Assembly (NCBI GenBank): GCA_052034625.1
Contig: JBPOII010000009.1
Coordinates: 1-64,000, forward strand
From: JAVBLP01 sp052034625
GTDB taxonomy: Bacteria; Elusimicrobiota; Endomicrobiia; Endomicrobiales; Endomicrobiaceae
Direction of reading: 5' to 3'
DNA length: 64,000 nucleotides
Below, piece by piece: positions 49,372-58,152 of the stretch. Made by a program: the position numbers and the translations under genes. Numbering within the stretch: position 1 is the stretch's first letter; every line of letters starts with the position of its first letter. The notes beneath the pieces were generated by a model. The model ran no database searches. It saw nothing but the letters and a program-made list of their open reading frames with translations, and had not been told where the DNA came from.

Positions 49372-50170
49372 ACCTATCGGCATATTCGATTCAGGTTTTG
49401 GCGGACTGACTGTAATGTCTTCCATAAACAAAATGCTTCCCAGAGAGAATATTATATATTTCGGCGATACAGCACATGTGCCTTATGGCTCAAAATCAAA
49501 AGATACTGTTATAAAATTCTCAAAAGACATAGCTTCTTTCCTCACGGAACATGGTATAAAAATGCTGGTAATAGCATGTAATACGGCTTCGGCTTTTGCT
49601 TTACCTGCTTTAAAGAAAACTCTGCCTATACCGGTTATAGGCGTTATTGAACCCGGTGCTAAAGCCGCCGTTAGTACAACAAAAAATAAAAAGATCGGCA
49701 TTATCGGAACTGAAGGAACCATAAACAGCAAATCATATCCGAAAGCTATTAATAAAAAATCAAAGTATACCGTTTACCAGCAAGCATGTCCGTTATTTGT
49801 ACCTTTAGTAGAAGAAGGCTGGCACACGGGCAAAATCACAGACGATATAGTGAAATATTATTTGAAGCCTCTTATGGGTAAAAAAATAGACACTCTGGTT
49901 TTAGGCTGCACGCATTATCCTCTTCTTAAAAAAACTTTAAGCAAAAACACCGGTAATATTAACCTTATAGATTCGGCACAGGCTACTGCGGCTGAAGTAA
50001 AAAAAATACTATCCGAAAAAGATCTGCTTGCCGATAAAAAAAGCAAAGGCAAACTAATATTTTATGTAAGTGATAATCCGCAAAAATTCCAAAAAATAGG
50101 AAGCAAGTTTTTCTCTAAGAAAATATCTAATACAAAAAAAATTGATTTGGAGAGAAAAAATGAAATATAA
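49334..50170 (+). CDS. murI: Glutamate racemase
   Basis: The enzyme makes D-glutamate for peptidoglycan. The two-cysteine cofactor-independent mechanism is intact: IGIFDSGFGGLTV at the start, VIACNTASAFALP with one catalytic Cys, and LVLGCTHYPLL with the other. The length of 278 residues is normal. ATG 49334 lies inside the end of the amidase gene, with a poor ribosome site, so translation is probably coupled. It pairs functionally with alr elsewhere in the window. Confidence 0.95.
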   Translation: MQEKINCKTAKNKPIGIFDSGFGGLTVMSSINKMLPRENIIYFGDTAHVPYGSKSKDTVIKFSKDIASFLTEHGIKMLVIACNTASAFALPALKKTLPIPVIGVIEPGAKAAVSTTKNKKIGIIGTEGTINSKSYPKAINKKSKYTVYQQACPLFVPLVEEGWHTGKITDDIVKYYLKPLMGKKIDTLVLGCTHYPLLKKTLSKNTGNINLIDSAQATAAEVKKILSEKDLLADKKSKGKLIFYVSDNPQKFQKIGSKFFSKKISNTKKIDLERKNEI

Positions 50171-50528
50171 ACTTTCGGTAACAAAAAACTTTTCCTCTGC
50201 GCACTGTCTTAGAGAATATAAAGGCAAATGTGAAAATATGCATGGCCACAATTGGAAAGTCCGCGCGGCTTTTTGCGGTACCAAGCTCGATAAAACAGGA
50301 ATGCTTTTGGATTTTACCGATATTAAAACTAATCTTGATACAATAATGACATATCTTGACCACAAATTTTTAAATGAAACGCCGCCTTTTGATACAATTA
50401 ATCCTACCGCAGAAAATATTGCGGCATTCATATTTGAAGAACTTAAAAAAGCTGAAACAGAGACTGCAAAAGTTTGTGAAGTGGAAGTATGGGAAAGCGA
50501 AAACTCTTCGGCTACAGTTTCACTTTAA
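50160..50528 (+). CDS. queD: 6-carboxytetrahydropterin synthase QueD
   Basis: The second step of queuosine (preQ0) synthesis, from dihydroneopterin triphosphate. From ATG 50160 (GGAGAG upstream) it has 122 residues. Zinc ligands are H15, H28 and H30, and Cys24 is the catalytic nucleophile in KCENMHGH. The Asp-His of LDHKFLNE and the Glu of VWES complete the site. The upstream TTG 50142 only adds six residues. It overlaps murI by 11 nt and heads queD-queC-queE. Confidence 0.95.
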   Translation: MKYKLSVTKNFSSAHCLREYKGKCENMHGHNWKVRAAFCGTKLDKTGMLLDFTDIKTNLDTIMTYLDHKFLNETPPFDTINPTAENIAAFIFEELKKAETETAKVCEVEVWESENSSATVSL

Positions 50529-50572
50529 GTAATCACATCAACCTGCCATTTAACACTTTAAGGAATAAATGA

Positions 50573-51241
50573 ATGAATAAAAAACAGCAAAAAAGAAAAA
50601 AAGCTAATAATGCCATTGTATTATTTTCAGGCGGACTTGATTCTACAACTGTCCTTTATTATGCTTTGTCAAAAGGTTATATGTGCCAATGCATTATTTT
50701 TGATTATGGGCAAAAACACGATAAAGAGATAAAAGCTGCAAAAAAGATAGCAGAACTTAATAAATGTCCTTATTATATTGCAAAAATAGACTTGCCTTGG
50801 TCTAATGATACGCTGACAAATAAGAACAAAAAAGTACCGATACATAACAAAACAACCAAAGATATTCCTTCAACTTATGTACCTGGCAGAAATACTATTT
50901 TCCTCTCTTATGCGCTTTCATATGCTCAATCATCAGGTGCAAAATCTATTTTTACAGGCGTTAATTCCATTGATTTTTCAAATTATCCGGACTGCACACC
51001 GGAATTTATTGATGCTTATAACGGCGTTTTGAAATCCTTAAAAACAAATATAAAAGTTAAAGCTCCTATATTGCACATGAGTAAAGCACAGATAATTAAA
51101 CTCGGCACAAAGCTTAATGTTCCCTATCAATATACTTGGACTTGTTATAATGGATATAATAAACCTTGCGGTAAATGTGATTCTTGTAAGTTAAGAGCAA
51201 AAGGTTTTAAAGAGGCTAAATTAAATGACCCGGCAATCTGA
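50573..51241 (+). CDS. queC: 7-cyano-7-deazaguanine synthase QueC
   Basis: An ATP-dependent enzyme converting 7-carboxy-7-deazaguanine to preQ0. FSGGLDSTT is the PP-loop pyrophosphatase motif near residues 19-27. The C-terminal zinc site is CYNGYNKPCGKCDSC (four Cys). VPGRNTIFLSYALSYA and NSIDFSNYPDCTPEF are the family segments. The first ten residues are Lys-rich. Its stop overlaps queE by 17 nt. Confidence 0.96.
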   Translation: MNKKQQKRKKANNAIVLFSGGLDSTTVLYYALSKGYMCQCIIFDYGQKHDKEIKAAKKIAELNKCPYYIAKIDLPWSNDTLTNKNKKVPIHNKTTKDIPSTYVPGRNTIFLSYALSYAQSSGAKSIFTGVNSIDFSNYPDCTPEFIDAYNGVLKSLKTNIKVKAPILHMSKAQIIKLGTKLNVPYQYTWTCYNGYNKPCGKCDSCKLRAKGFKEAKLNDPAI

Positions 51242-51947
51242 TAAATTTACCGCTCCAATATACGAAATATTCTTTTCTTGGCAGGGCGAAGGTCCTTATA
51301 CGGGTTTACCTCAAATATTTGTACGCTTTGCCGGATGCAATATTAAATGCCGTTACTGCGATACTGCTTATTCCATAAAAGTATCAGCGAAAGCAAAAAA
51401 ATATACAGTTGAAGAGATTATAAATAAAATTAAAATTTTGGCTAAAAAAAATAAAAGATTTTTTATCTTTGGCAAACCTTCAGTTTCAATAACGGGCGGT
51501 GAACCTTTGATACATATCGATTTTTTAAAAATCTTTCTTCCTAAACTTAAAAAATCAGGTTTTAGCATTTATATTGAAAGCAATGGCACTATGCCGAAAG
51601 CTTTAAAGAATATCATTAAATTCAGCGATATGGTTTCTATGGATCTAAAATTCAAGTCTGACTGCGGAAAAAATTTTTGGAAAGAACATGAAAAGTTCTT
51701 AATAACGGCAAAAGACAAAGTTTTCGTTAAATGCGTAATAACTGATAAAACTACCGAGGAAGAGATTATTAAAAGCGCAAAACTTATAAAAACAGTTTCG
51801 GACAAAATACAACTTATTTTACAGCCGTCCATAGACAAATACAGACCGGGAATACAAGTTCTCTATAAATTTAAAATTGCGGCTTCAAAAATACTTCCAG
51901 AAGTATATATAATGCCTCAAATGCATAAAATATATAAACTGAAATGA
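51225..51947 (+). CDS. queE: 7-carboxy-7-deazaguanine synthase QueE (radical SAM)
   Basis: A radical SAM enzyme making the 7-deazaguanine ring. The 4Fe-4S site is C38, C42, C45 (CNIKCRYC). FSWQGEGPYTGLPQIFVRFAGC precedes it, and SITGGEPL holds the SAM-contacting GGEP. At 240 residues it is a full-length QueE. With queD and queC the window covers the route to preQ0; no queF or tgt is here. Its TGA stop lies inside the stem of the following terminator. Confidence 0.95.
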   Translation: MTRQSDKFTAPIYEIFFSWQGEGPYTGLPQIFVRFAGCNIKCRYCDTAYSIKVSAKAKKYTVEEIINKIKILAKKNKRFFIFGKPSVSITGGEPLIHIDFLKIFLPKLKKSGFSIYIESNGTMPKALKNIIKFSDMVSMDLKFKSDCGKNFWKEHEKFLITAKDKVFVKCVITDKTTEEEIIKSAKLIKTVSDKIQLILQPSIDKYRPGIQVLYKFKIAASKILPEVYIMPQMHKIYKLK

Positions 51948-51986
51948 GAAAGACCGGCTTAAAATTTAAGCCGGTCTTTCTCATTT
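51942..51986. terminator. Bidirectional rho-independent terminator, perfect 22-bp inverted repeat
   Basis: AAATGAGAAAGACCGGCTTA... at 51942-51963 is exactly complementary to 51965-51986, leaving one central base. GC-rich GACCGGC sits in the middle of the stem and A/T tracts flank it, so it can terminate queE on the plus strand and the TPR gene on the minus strand. It includes the queE stop codon (51945-51947). Confidence 0.92.
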
Positions 51987-51996
51987 ATTGTTTAAT

Positions 51997-54900
51997 TTAT
52001 TCGCCTGACAATCTTTTTATTTCAATATCGGCTATCTTTCCGTATTTTATATCATACTTCTTTGCAAGACGGTAATTTTCAATAGCTTCGGAATTATTAT
52101 TATTAACTGTATGTATTGCAGCTATACCTATATAGGCTCCGCCATATCTCTCATTAATTTCAACAGTTTTCTTATAGTCGGCCATTGCTAAATCATACTC
52201 GCCTTTTGAAAAATATATTTCAGCCCTTTTATAAAAAGCTACAAATGTCGCCGGAGATATCTCTATAAGCCTGTTTAGATCTTTGAGGGCTTTATCATTA
52301 TCTTCAAGTTGCAAATAAACATCCGCCCTGAGAAGATAAGACTGCGCATGATAAGGATCTTGCTCTATTATTTTTGACAGATCTTCAAGTGCTACATCAT
52401 ATTTTTTATTTTTAAAATTTACATTTGCCCTGCTGTAAAGCGGTGCTACATTTATCTGTTCATCGACAGATTTTGCTGAGATACTTTTCTGCTTTAACGG
52501 GTCTTTAGCAGCAGGAGCCGGTTTAGGAGGCTCCTGTGTTTTTTTAGGCAGTTCCGTTTTCTTTGGTAATTCAGACTTTTTATCTTCTTGCTTTAAGACA
52601 TCATCTTTCGGTTTCTTTATTTCTTCTGTTTTTTCTTTAATCCTGTCCAAAGGATCTTCTTTCTTTAACATTCCTTTAAGTTTTGCAAAAAACCCTCCGG
52701 ATTTTTCTTTTGGAACAGCAGTTTCAGCCGGCTTCGGTTGTTCTTTAGCTTTTATATCAGTCTTGACCGGTATATCAGCATTTTCTTTAATTTGCTCTTT
52801 TCCCGGCATCGGCTCAGGCTGCTGAGGAGATGCCTGTTTAACTCTGGCTTGCGCAAGAACATCAATTTTCTCTTCTTTCTGCAAACCTTTTTCTTCAGCC
52901 ATAGCTTCCTGAGGAACAGATTTTTCTTCAACAGCAGTCGGTTTTTCTTCCGTTGCAGCAGTCTTTTCTTCCTGTTTAGCTCTGGCTTGCGCAAGAACAT
53001 CAATTTTCTCTTCTTTCTGCAAACCTTTTTCTTCAGCCATAGCTTCCTGAGGAACAGATTTTTCTTCGGCAACAGGTTTTATCTCTTCAGCTTTTACTTC
53101 CTCTTTTATACTTTCTTCTTTAATCTCTGATTGAGTTTCTTTTACAGTTTTTTCTTCTAGAACAACCGGTTTTTCTTCCGTTGCGGCAGATTTTTCTTTT
53201 GCAACAGGTTTTCCTTCTTCAACTTTTACTTTCTCATTTATACTTTCTTCTTTAATCTCTATTTGAGTTTCTTTTACAGGTTTTCCTTCTACAGCAGCAG
53301 GTTTTGCTTCTGTTTTCTGTACCGGTTTTTTGATTTCTTCCTTTTTCTTATCATCCTTAGATTTAAACTCTTGCGAAGGAGCACTTCCGCTTAAAGATGA
53401 AGCTTTTTCAAAATCTTTAGCCGCATCCTTTTCCTTTTTAAGTTTCTGATATGTTGCTCCCCGCTTTCTGTAAATTTCCGGATCAGGATTTTCTTTATTG
53501 GCAGCAATAAGCTTCGTATAATCTTTTAATGCGACAGAATACTTCTCATTATCAAAATAAAAGTCGGCTCTTTCAAGAAGAAGCTCCGTATCTTTAGGAG
53601 AAAGTTTAACAGCTTTTTCATAATCTTTATTTGCTTTATCAAAAACATTCTTTTTGGCATAAGATCTCGCCCTTAGATTGTATGCTTGAACATTTTTAGG
53701 GTCAAGTTCTATTGTTTTGGTAAAATCGTTTATGGCATTATCAAAATCCTTTATTTTGTATTCTGCCACAGCCTTATTTAAATAGACTTTCGCATCCTGA
53801 ACACCAACTTCCAAAGCTTTTGATAAGAATTTTACCGCATCAGTATGCTGTTTTATCTTTAAGCTGCATATACCAAGATATTTATATATTTCATGCTCTT
53901 GGGAACCAAGGTCAAGCGCACTTTTCATATCGTCAAAACACTGCTGAAAATTATGAATATTATAGTTAATGAATCCGCTGAAATAATGAACACTCGGATT
54001 ATCTGGACACAATTCCACAACTTTGTCTGTATAAGTAGCAGCTTTTTTAAATTCATTTTTTGAAGCACAAAATTCGGCTTGCATAACATATGCTTGTGCA
54101 TTTTTAGGATCTATTGCAATAACCTCTTCCATAACTTCAAAAAATTCTTTTTCTTTATTTCCAGATATGTATATTTTTCCTTTTTTCAAAAGAGCATCAG
54201 TATTAGATTTATCGACTTCCAGAATTTTATCACAAGTCAAAAGTCCTTTATCATATACACGGGCTTCAATATAAAGGTCACACATACTTAAAAGAACAGA
54301 AAGATCCTTGGCATCAGTTAATTTTTCCGCACTCTGATAATCTTTTTCAGCATTAGTATAATCTTTTTTCTTTAAATACAGACCTGCTCTGGCAATATAA
54401 TGTTTATAATTATCCGGCTCTGCAGCAATCGCTTCATTAGCTTCACCGAAAGTAGTAATTATTGAATAATCCTTTTTCGGAGCAGGAGGAGGGACCGGAA
54501 TTTCTTCTTTAATATCCTCTTGAGGCTGCTCTTCCTGCGGCTTCGGAGGCTCTACAGGCTCATCCGATTTTGTCTCTTCCGCAGCTTTTTCCCCAGGCTT
54601 TATTTCTTCTGTCAGGACCTGTGTCTCTTGCACTTGCGGTTTTTCTTCTTCAACTATGGCAGCAGGTGCTGGAATTTCTTCTTTCTGATGAACAGGTGTT
54701 TCCTGAGCTGTTTCTTGTACAGCAGGAATTACAGATGACTCTTTTTCTAATACTTTTTCCTTTATCTCTTTTGTCTTCTCTTTCTCTTTAGGAGAAGGTT
54801 TAGGGAATTCAACTTTTGTTTCCGGTGCTTTAGCGGCAGGCGGTGTCTCCTTTCCTTTCTCTTCTTCTTTGGCTTTTTGTATTATATCGTCAAGGCTGTT

Positions 54901-57720
54901 TAGTTTCTCACGAAGACTGCTCAAAACGCTCCTGTCTCTCTTTTCATCATATTTTTCTCTTTCAGGGGCCGAAGGTTTTTGAAATTCAAATGCCGGCTTT
55001 TCTTCTTCTTTCGTTTGTGCATCAGCGGATTCTTCAATATTTTCTATGGGTTTTTCTTCAACTTTCTTTGGCTCGGAAATTGGCGACTCTTTTTCAGCCG
55101 GAACACCATCAGACGGTTCCAGCGGTGCGGGAATTTCTAAGGGCATTTCCTCTTCAACTTTCTTTTCTTCATCAGCGACAGGTATTTGATCCTTTTCTGT
55201 TGAAGGTTCTGCCGAAACTGCAGCGGTATCTGCAGCAATATCATCTTCTGTTTTAACATTATCTTGTATCGGTATCTCTTCATGAATATTTTCTTTGACA
55301 GCATTTATATCAGATGGTTTTGAAGCAGCTTCATCAGAATCTTTTTCTTCTCTTTTTGTTTCTTCAATATTTGTTATATCGGTAATTTCTTCCGGAGGTT
55401 TTGGAAGCTCTAAATCATAAGCCGTCTTTATTTTTTCAATTGTAATAGGAGCATCTTTCGTTTTAGAAGGCTCTTTTTTTACTGTCTTTTCATATTCTTT
55501 AAGCTTTTTATTCAAACTCTCCATATCACTGTAAATTTCACTCAGCTTTTCATTTTGCCTGCCATAATAATCTTTGAAATTAAACAGATCCTTATCTGTT
55601 TTAAGCCTTTTACTTTCCGTCATATTTTTTAAGGCAGTATCATAACTTTTAAGAGAATCGGCAAAACGTCCCATATTTCTGTAAACTATACCCCTGTACA
55701 AATGAGCAAGAGGATTATTTTCATCAAGGACAAGAGCTTCATCTATATCAAGTAAAGCTTTCTCAAACTTTTCCATTTTGATAAAAAGCAGCGCTCTTTT
55801 AATATAGGCTTCAGCATTATCCGGAGCTATGCTTAATACAGAAGCATAATCTTTTTCCGACTGCTCAAAGTTACCATCACGCATATGGGCTTCTGCTTTT
55901 AGAAGAGCGGCATCAACAAAAAAAGGCATAAGATCAAAAGCTATTGAAGCGTCTTCAGCCGCCCCGGTATAATCATCTGTCATAAATTTTATTTTTGCTC
56001 TTATGAAATAAGATTTCTCATCATTCGGAGCAAGTTCAAGAGCTTTATTTATGTATGAAAGAGCTTGTGAATAATTGTTTTCTTCAGCTTTTATTTCGGC
56101 AAGCATTCTGTAAATAGAAACATCATTTGGCATTTCTTTCACAGCTTCAGTTAAATCTGTAAAAGCATTTTTCCCATCGCTCATTTTCAAATAAGCTCTC
56201 GCTCTCCTTTTATAAACTTCAGCTTTTGAATCATAACCTTCTTCAAGTGCCTGTGTGAAATATTTTACGGCACCGTTATATCCCTCAAGTTCAAAAGAGG
56301 CAAGACCGGCAAAATATAAAGATTGTGCTCGGCTGTAATTTTGGCTTATACAAGCAAGAAAATCATCAAGTGCTTTTCTATAATCCTTAATTTTAAAATA
56401 AGATTCTCCTCTCATATAGTAAGCTTCAGATAGATTATTGTTCTTTTTTATTGCTTGGGAAAGATCTTCTATTGCAAGAACACTGTTATGTACAAGAAAA
56501 AATGCCTGTCCTCTTGCAGCATAAGACTCGGCATTGGTAAAACCCATATCTATGGCTTTTGTAAAACTTGCATCAGCTTCTTGAAAATCCTTATCCGCAA
56601 GTGAAGAAAGTGCTGAGGCATAATATATCTCGGCAATATCTGATTTTATCTCGGAAGCTTTTTTATAACTTTCAACAGCAGATTTATAATCTTTAAGATT
56701 ATGCTTTATGTATCCTCTCATAAAATGCATAAAGAATAGCTGCGGCATAAATTCAACAGCCTGTTCTATGTTTTCAAGAGCTTTTGCAAAATCTTCCTTC
56801 TCGCATAATATATAAGCTTTCATTAAAAAAGCAGGCGCAAATTTATAATCCGCTTCAATGGACTTATCAAGCTCTTTTAATGCTTTTTCTATTTCCCCTC
56901 TGTCTCTATAGAGATTTGCTATATTATATGCTGTAAAAGCATCAAGAGGGTTGAGCTTGTCGGCTTCTTTAAAATCTTTTTCAGCACGGTCTTCATCAAG
57001 TTTTTTTCTATAGGCAAGTCCTCTGTTATTAAGTGCAAAAGTATTTTTAGGCTCTATTTCCAAAGCTTTAGTAAAATCTTCTAATGCCTTATCAATATTT
57101 TCCTGCTTTCTGTATGCAATTCCTCTATTGTTGTATGAATAATCATCATTAGGATTAAACTCGATAGCCTTTGTAAAATCTTCTACTGCCTTATCAAGTT
57201 TTCCCATAATTCTGTACACCATGCCTCTGCCGTAAAAAGCTGAAGCATTATCTTTACTTAGCTCAAGCGCTTTATTAAAATGTTTTATGGATTCATCATA
57301 TTTGCAAAGATTTTTGTATATATTACCAAGACCGCTGTATGCCGTAGAGTTATTAGGGTTTAAAGAAATTGCTTTATTAAAGTCCGCTAATGAAGCATCA
57401 TAACTTTGAAGCGAGGCATTAGATTCTCCCCTTGCCACATAAGCAAAAGAAAAATTAGGTTCAAGTTCAAGAGCTTTATCAAACTCCCTTATTGCCTCTT
57501 TAAATTTTCCTTTTTTATGACGTATCTGTCCAAGATTATAATAGGCAGAAGCGTCCGAAGGGTTTTGTTTTACGGAATTTATATAAAAATCAAGCAGTTT
57601 ATCATATTCTTCCTGTTCTGATGGTACACAGGAGATATTAAGTTCTTCTGCATTTAATTCAATGTATTCAATATAAGTGCTTATATACTTCTTCAGATGT
57701 GAAAGATAATTAATAGCCAT
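51997..57720 (-). CDS. Very large tetratricopeptide-repeat scaffold protein
   Basis: A 1,907-residue protein built mainly of TPRs. The first block runs about 35-740 (for example ASAYYNLGQIRHKKGKFKEAI, YNNRGIAYRKQENIDKALEDF), the second about 1115-1500, the third about 1755-1900. They are separated by long disordered, Glu/Lys/Pro-rich stretches (about 765-1110 and 1500-1750) that include a duplicated 46-residue segment. No signal peptide or membrane segment is visible, so it is probably cytoplasmic, although the first ten residues are not decisive. TPR scaffolds mediate protein-protein assembly; the partners are unknown. It follows a small membrane protein by 30 nt. Confidence 0.9.
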   Translation of the reverse strand: MAINYLSHLKKYISTYIEYIELNAEELNISCVPSEQEEYDKLLDFYINSVKQNPSDASAYYNLGQIRHKKGKFKEAIREFDKALELEPNFSFAYVARGESNASLQSYDASLADFNKAISLNPNNSTAYSGLGNIYKNLCKYDESIKHFNKALELSKDNASAFYGRGMVYRIMGKLDKAVEDFTKAIEFNPNDDYSYNNRGIAYRKQENIDKALEDFTKALEIEPKNTFALNNRGLAYRKKLDEDRAEKDFKEADKLNPLDAFTAYNIANLYRDRGEIEKALKELDKSIEADYKFAPAFLMKAYILCEKEDFAKALENIEQAVEFMPQLFFMHFMRGYIKHNLKDYKSAVESYKKASEIKSDIAEIYYASALSSLADKDFQEADASFTKAIDMGFTNAESYAARGQAFFLVHNSVLAIEDLSQAIKKNNNLSEAYYMRGESYFKIKDYRKALDDFLACISQNYSRAQSLYFAGLASFELEGYNGAVKYFTQALEEGYDSKAEVYKRRARAYLKMSDGKNAFTDLTEAVKEMPNDVSIYRMLAEIKAEENNYSQALSYINKALELAPNDEKSYFIRAKIKFMTDDYTGAAEDASIAFDLMPFFVDAALLKAEAHMRDGNFEQSEKDYASVLSIAPDNAEAYIKRALLFIKMEKFEKALLDIDEALVLDENNPLAHLYRGIVYRNMGRFADSLKSYDTALKNMTESKRLKTDKDLFNFKDYYGRQNEKLSEIYSDMESLNKKLKEYEKTVKKEPSKTKDAPITIEKIKTAYDLELPKPPEEITDITNIEETKREEKDSDEAASKPSDINAVKENIHEEIPIQDNVKTEDDIAADTAAVSAEPSTEKDQIPVADEEKKVEEEMPLEIPAPLEPSDGVPAEKESPISEPKKVEEKPIENIEESADAQTKEEEKPAFEFQKPSAPEREKYDEKRDRSVLSSLREKLNSLDDIIQKAKEEEKGKETPPAAKAPETKVEFPKPSPKEKEKTKEIKEKVLEKESSVIPAVQETAQETPVHQKEEIPAPAAIVEEEKPQVQETQVLTEEIKPGEKAAEETKSDEPVEPPKPQEEQPQEDIKEEIPVPPPAPKKDYSIITTFGEANEAIAAEPDNYKHYIARAGLYLKKKDYTNAEKDYQSAEKLTDAKDLSVLLSMCDLYIEARVYDKGLLTCDKILEVDKSNTDALLKKGKIYISGNKEKEFFEVMEEVIAIDPKNAQAYVMQAEFCASKNEFKKAATYTDKVVELCPDNPSVHYFSGFINYNIHNFQQCFDDMKSALDLGSQEHEIYKYLGICSLKIKQHTDAVKFLSKALEVGVQDAKVYLNKAVAEYKIKDFDNAINDFTKTIELDPKNVQAYNLRARSYAKKNVFDKANKDYEKAVKLSPKDTELLLERADFYFDNEKYSVALKDYTKLIAANKENPDPEIYRKRGATYQKLKKEKDAAKDFEKASSLSGSAPSQEFKSKDDKKKEEIKKPVQKTEAKPAAVEGKPVKETQIEIKEESINEKVKVEEGKPVAKEKSAATEEKPVVLEEKTVKETQSEIKEESIKEEVKAEEIKPVAEEKSVPQEAMAEEKGLQKEEKIDVLAQARAKQEEKTAATEEKPTAVEEKSVPQEAMAEEKGLQKEEKIDVLAQARVKQASPQQPEPMPGKEQIKENADIPVKTDIKAKEQPKPAETAVPKEKSGGFFAKLKGMLKKEDPLDRIKEKTEEIKKPKDDVLKQEDKKSELPKKTELPKKTQEPPKPAPAAKDPLKQKSISAKSVDEQINVAPLYSRANVNFKNKKYDVALEDLSKIIEQDPYHAQSYLLRADVYLQLEDNDKALKDLNRLIEISPATFVAFYKRAEIYFSKGEYDLAMADYKKTVEINERYGGAYIGIAAIHTVNNNNSEAIENYRLAKKYDIKYGKIADIEIKRLSGE
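52833..53067 (-). repeat. 97-bp direct repeat, 138-bp period, in the TPR gene linker
   Basis: Bases 52833-52929 and 52971-53067 are nearly identical; I see one difference near the start. Each encodes the segment VPQEAMAEEKGLQKEEK followed by IDVLAQAR. The identity at DNA level marks a recent internal duplication within the disordered Glu/Lys linker. Confidence 0.9.
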
Positions 57721-57750
57721 GAGATTCTTTTTACCTTTTATATTAATATT

Positions 57751-58107
57751 TTATATTTTGTCATCGCCTTTTTTCATACCTGAAACAGGGCTCTGTTTAT
57801 CCGCATTCATGTCATTTTTATCAATATCTTTATCTTTTTTATCTTTTTTAAACCTTGTGCCTACAATAAGTCCTATAAACATCCCAATTTGCATAGCAAA
57901 AAGAACATCAAATGAAATTATGATTCCTACAATAATACCTGCTGCTCCACCGGCGAGCAAGCCTTCTACATCGTAAACCTTATCAACTTTTTCGGCTGCC
58001 GCTATATCTGCAAGATCCTGGGAAGTTACTTCATCATCAGACGTTTTTTGTCCTGTCTCAGTATCCTGGGGATTTTGTTGGATAGGCTGTTTTTGTTCTT
58101 CTTGCAT
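57751..58107 (-). CDS. Small membrane protein with Gly-rich hairpin
   Basis: A 118-residue protein I do not recognise. A polar, acidic N-terminal part (1-48) leads into a glycine-rich hydrophobic pair (GLLAGGAAGIIVGIIISFDVLFAMQ, IGMFIGLIVG) typical of a glycine-zipper hairpin, then a Lys/Asp-rich tail. TGAGGG lies 4 nt before the ATG. It sits between the polymerase-family gene and the TPR scaffold with short gaps, so the three are likely one transcript. It could anchor the TPR protein, but that is only a suggestion from adjacency. Confidence 0.7.
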   Translation of the reverse strand: MQEEQKQPIQQNPQDTETGQKTSDDEVTSQDLADIAAAEKVDKVYDVEGLLAGGAAGIIVGIIISFDVLFAMQIGMFIGLIVGTRFKKDKKDKDIDKNDMNADKQSPVSGMKKGDDKI

Positions 58108-58152
58108 TTTACCCTCATTTTTTCATTTGTTTTATTATATCAAATAAAGTTT

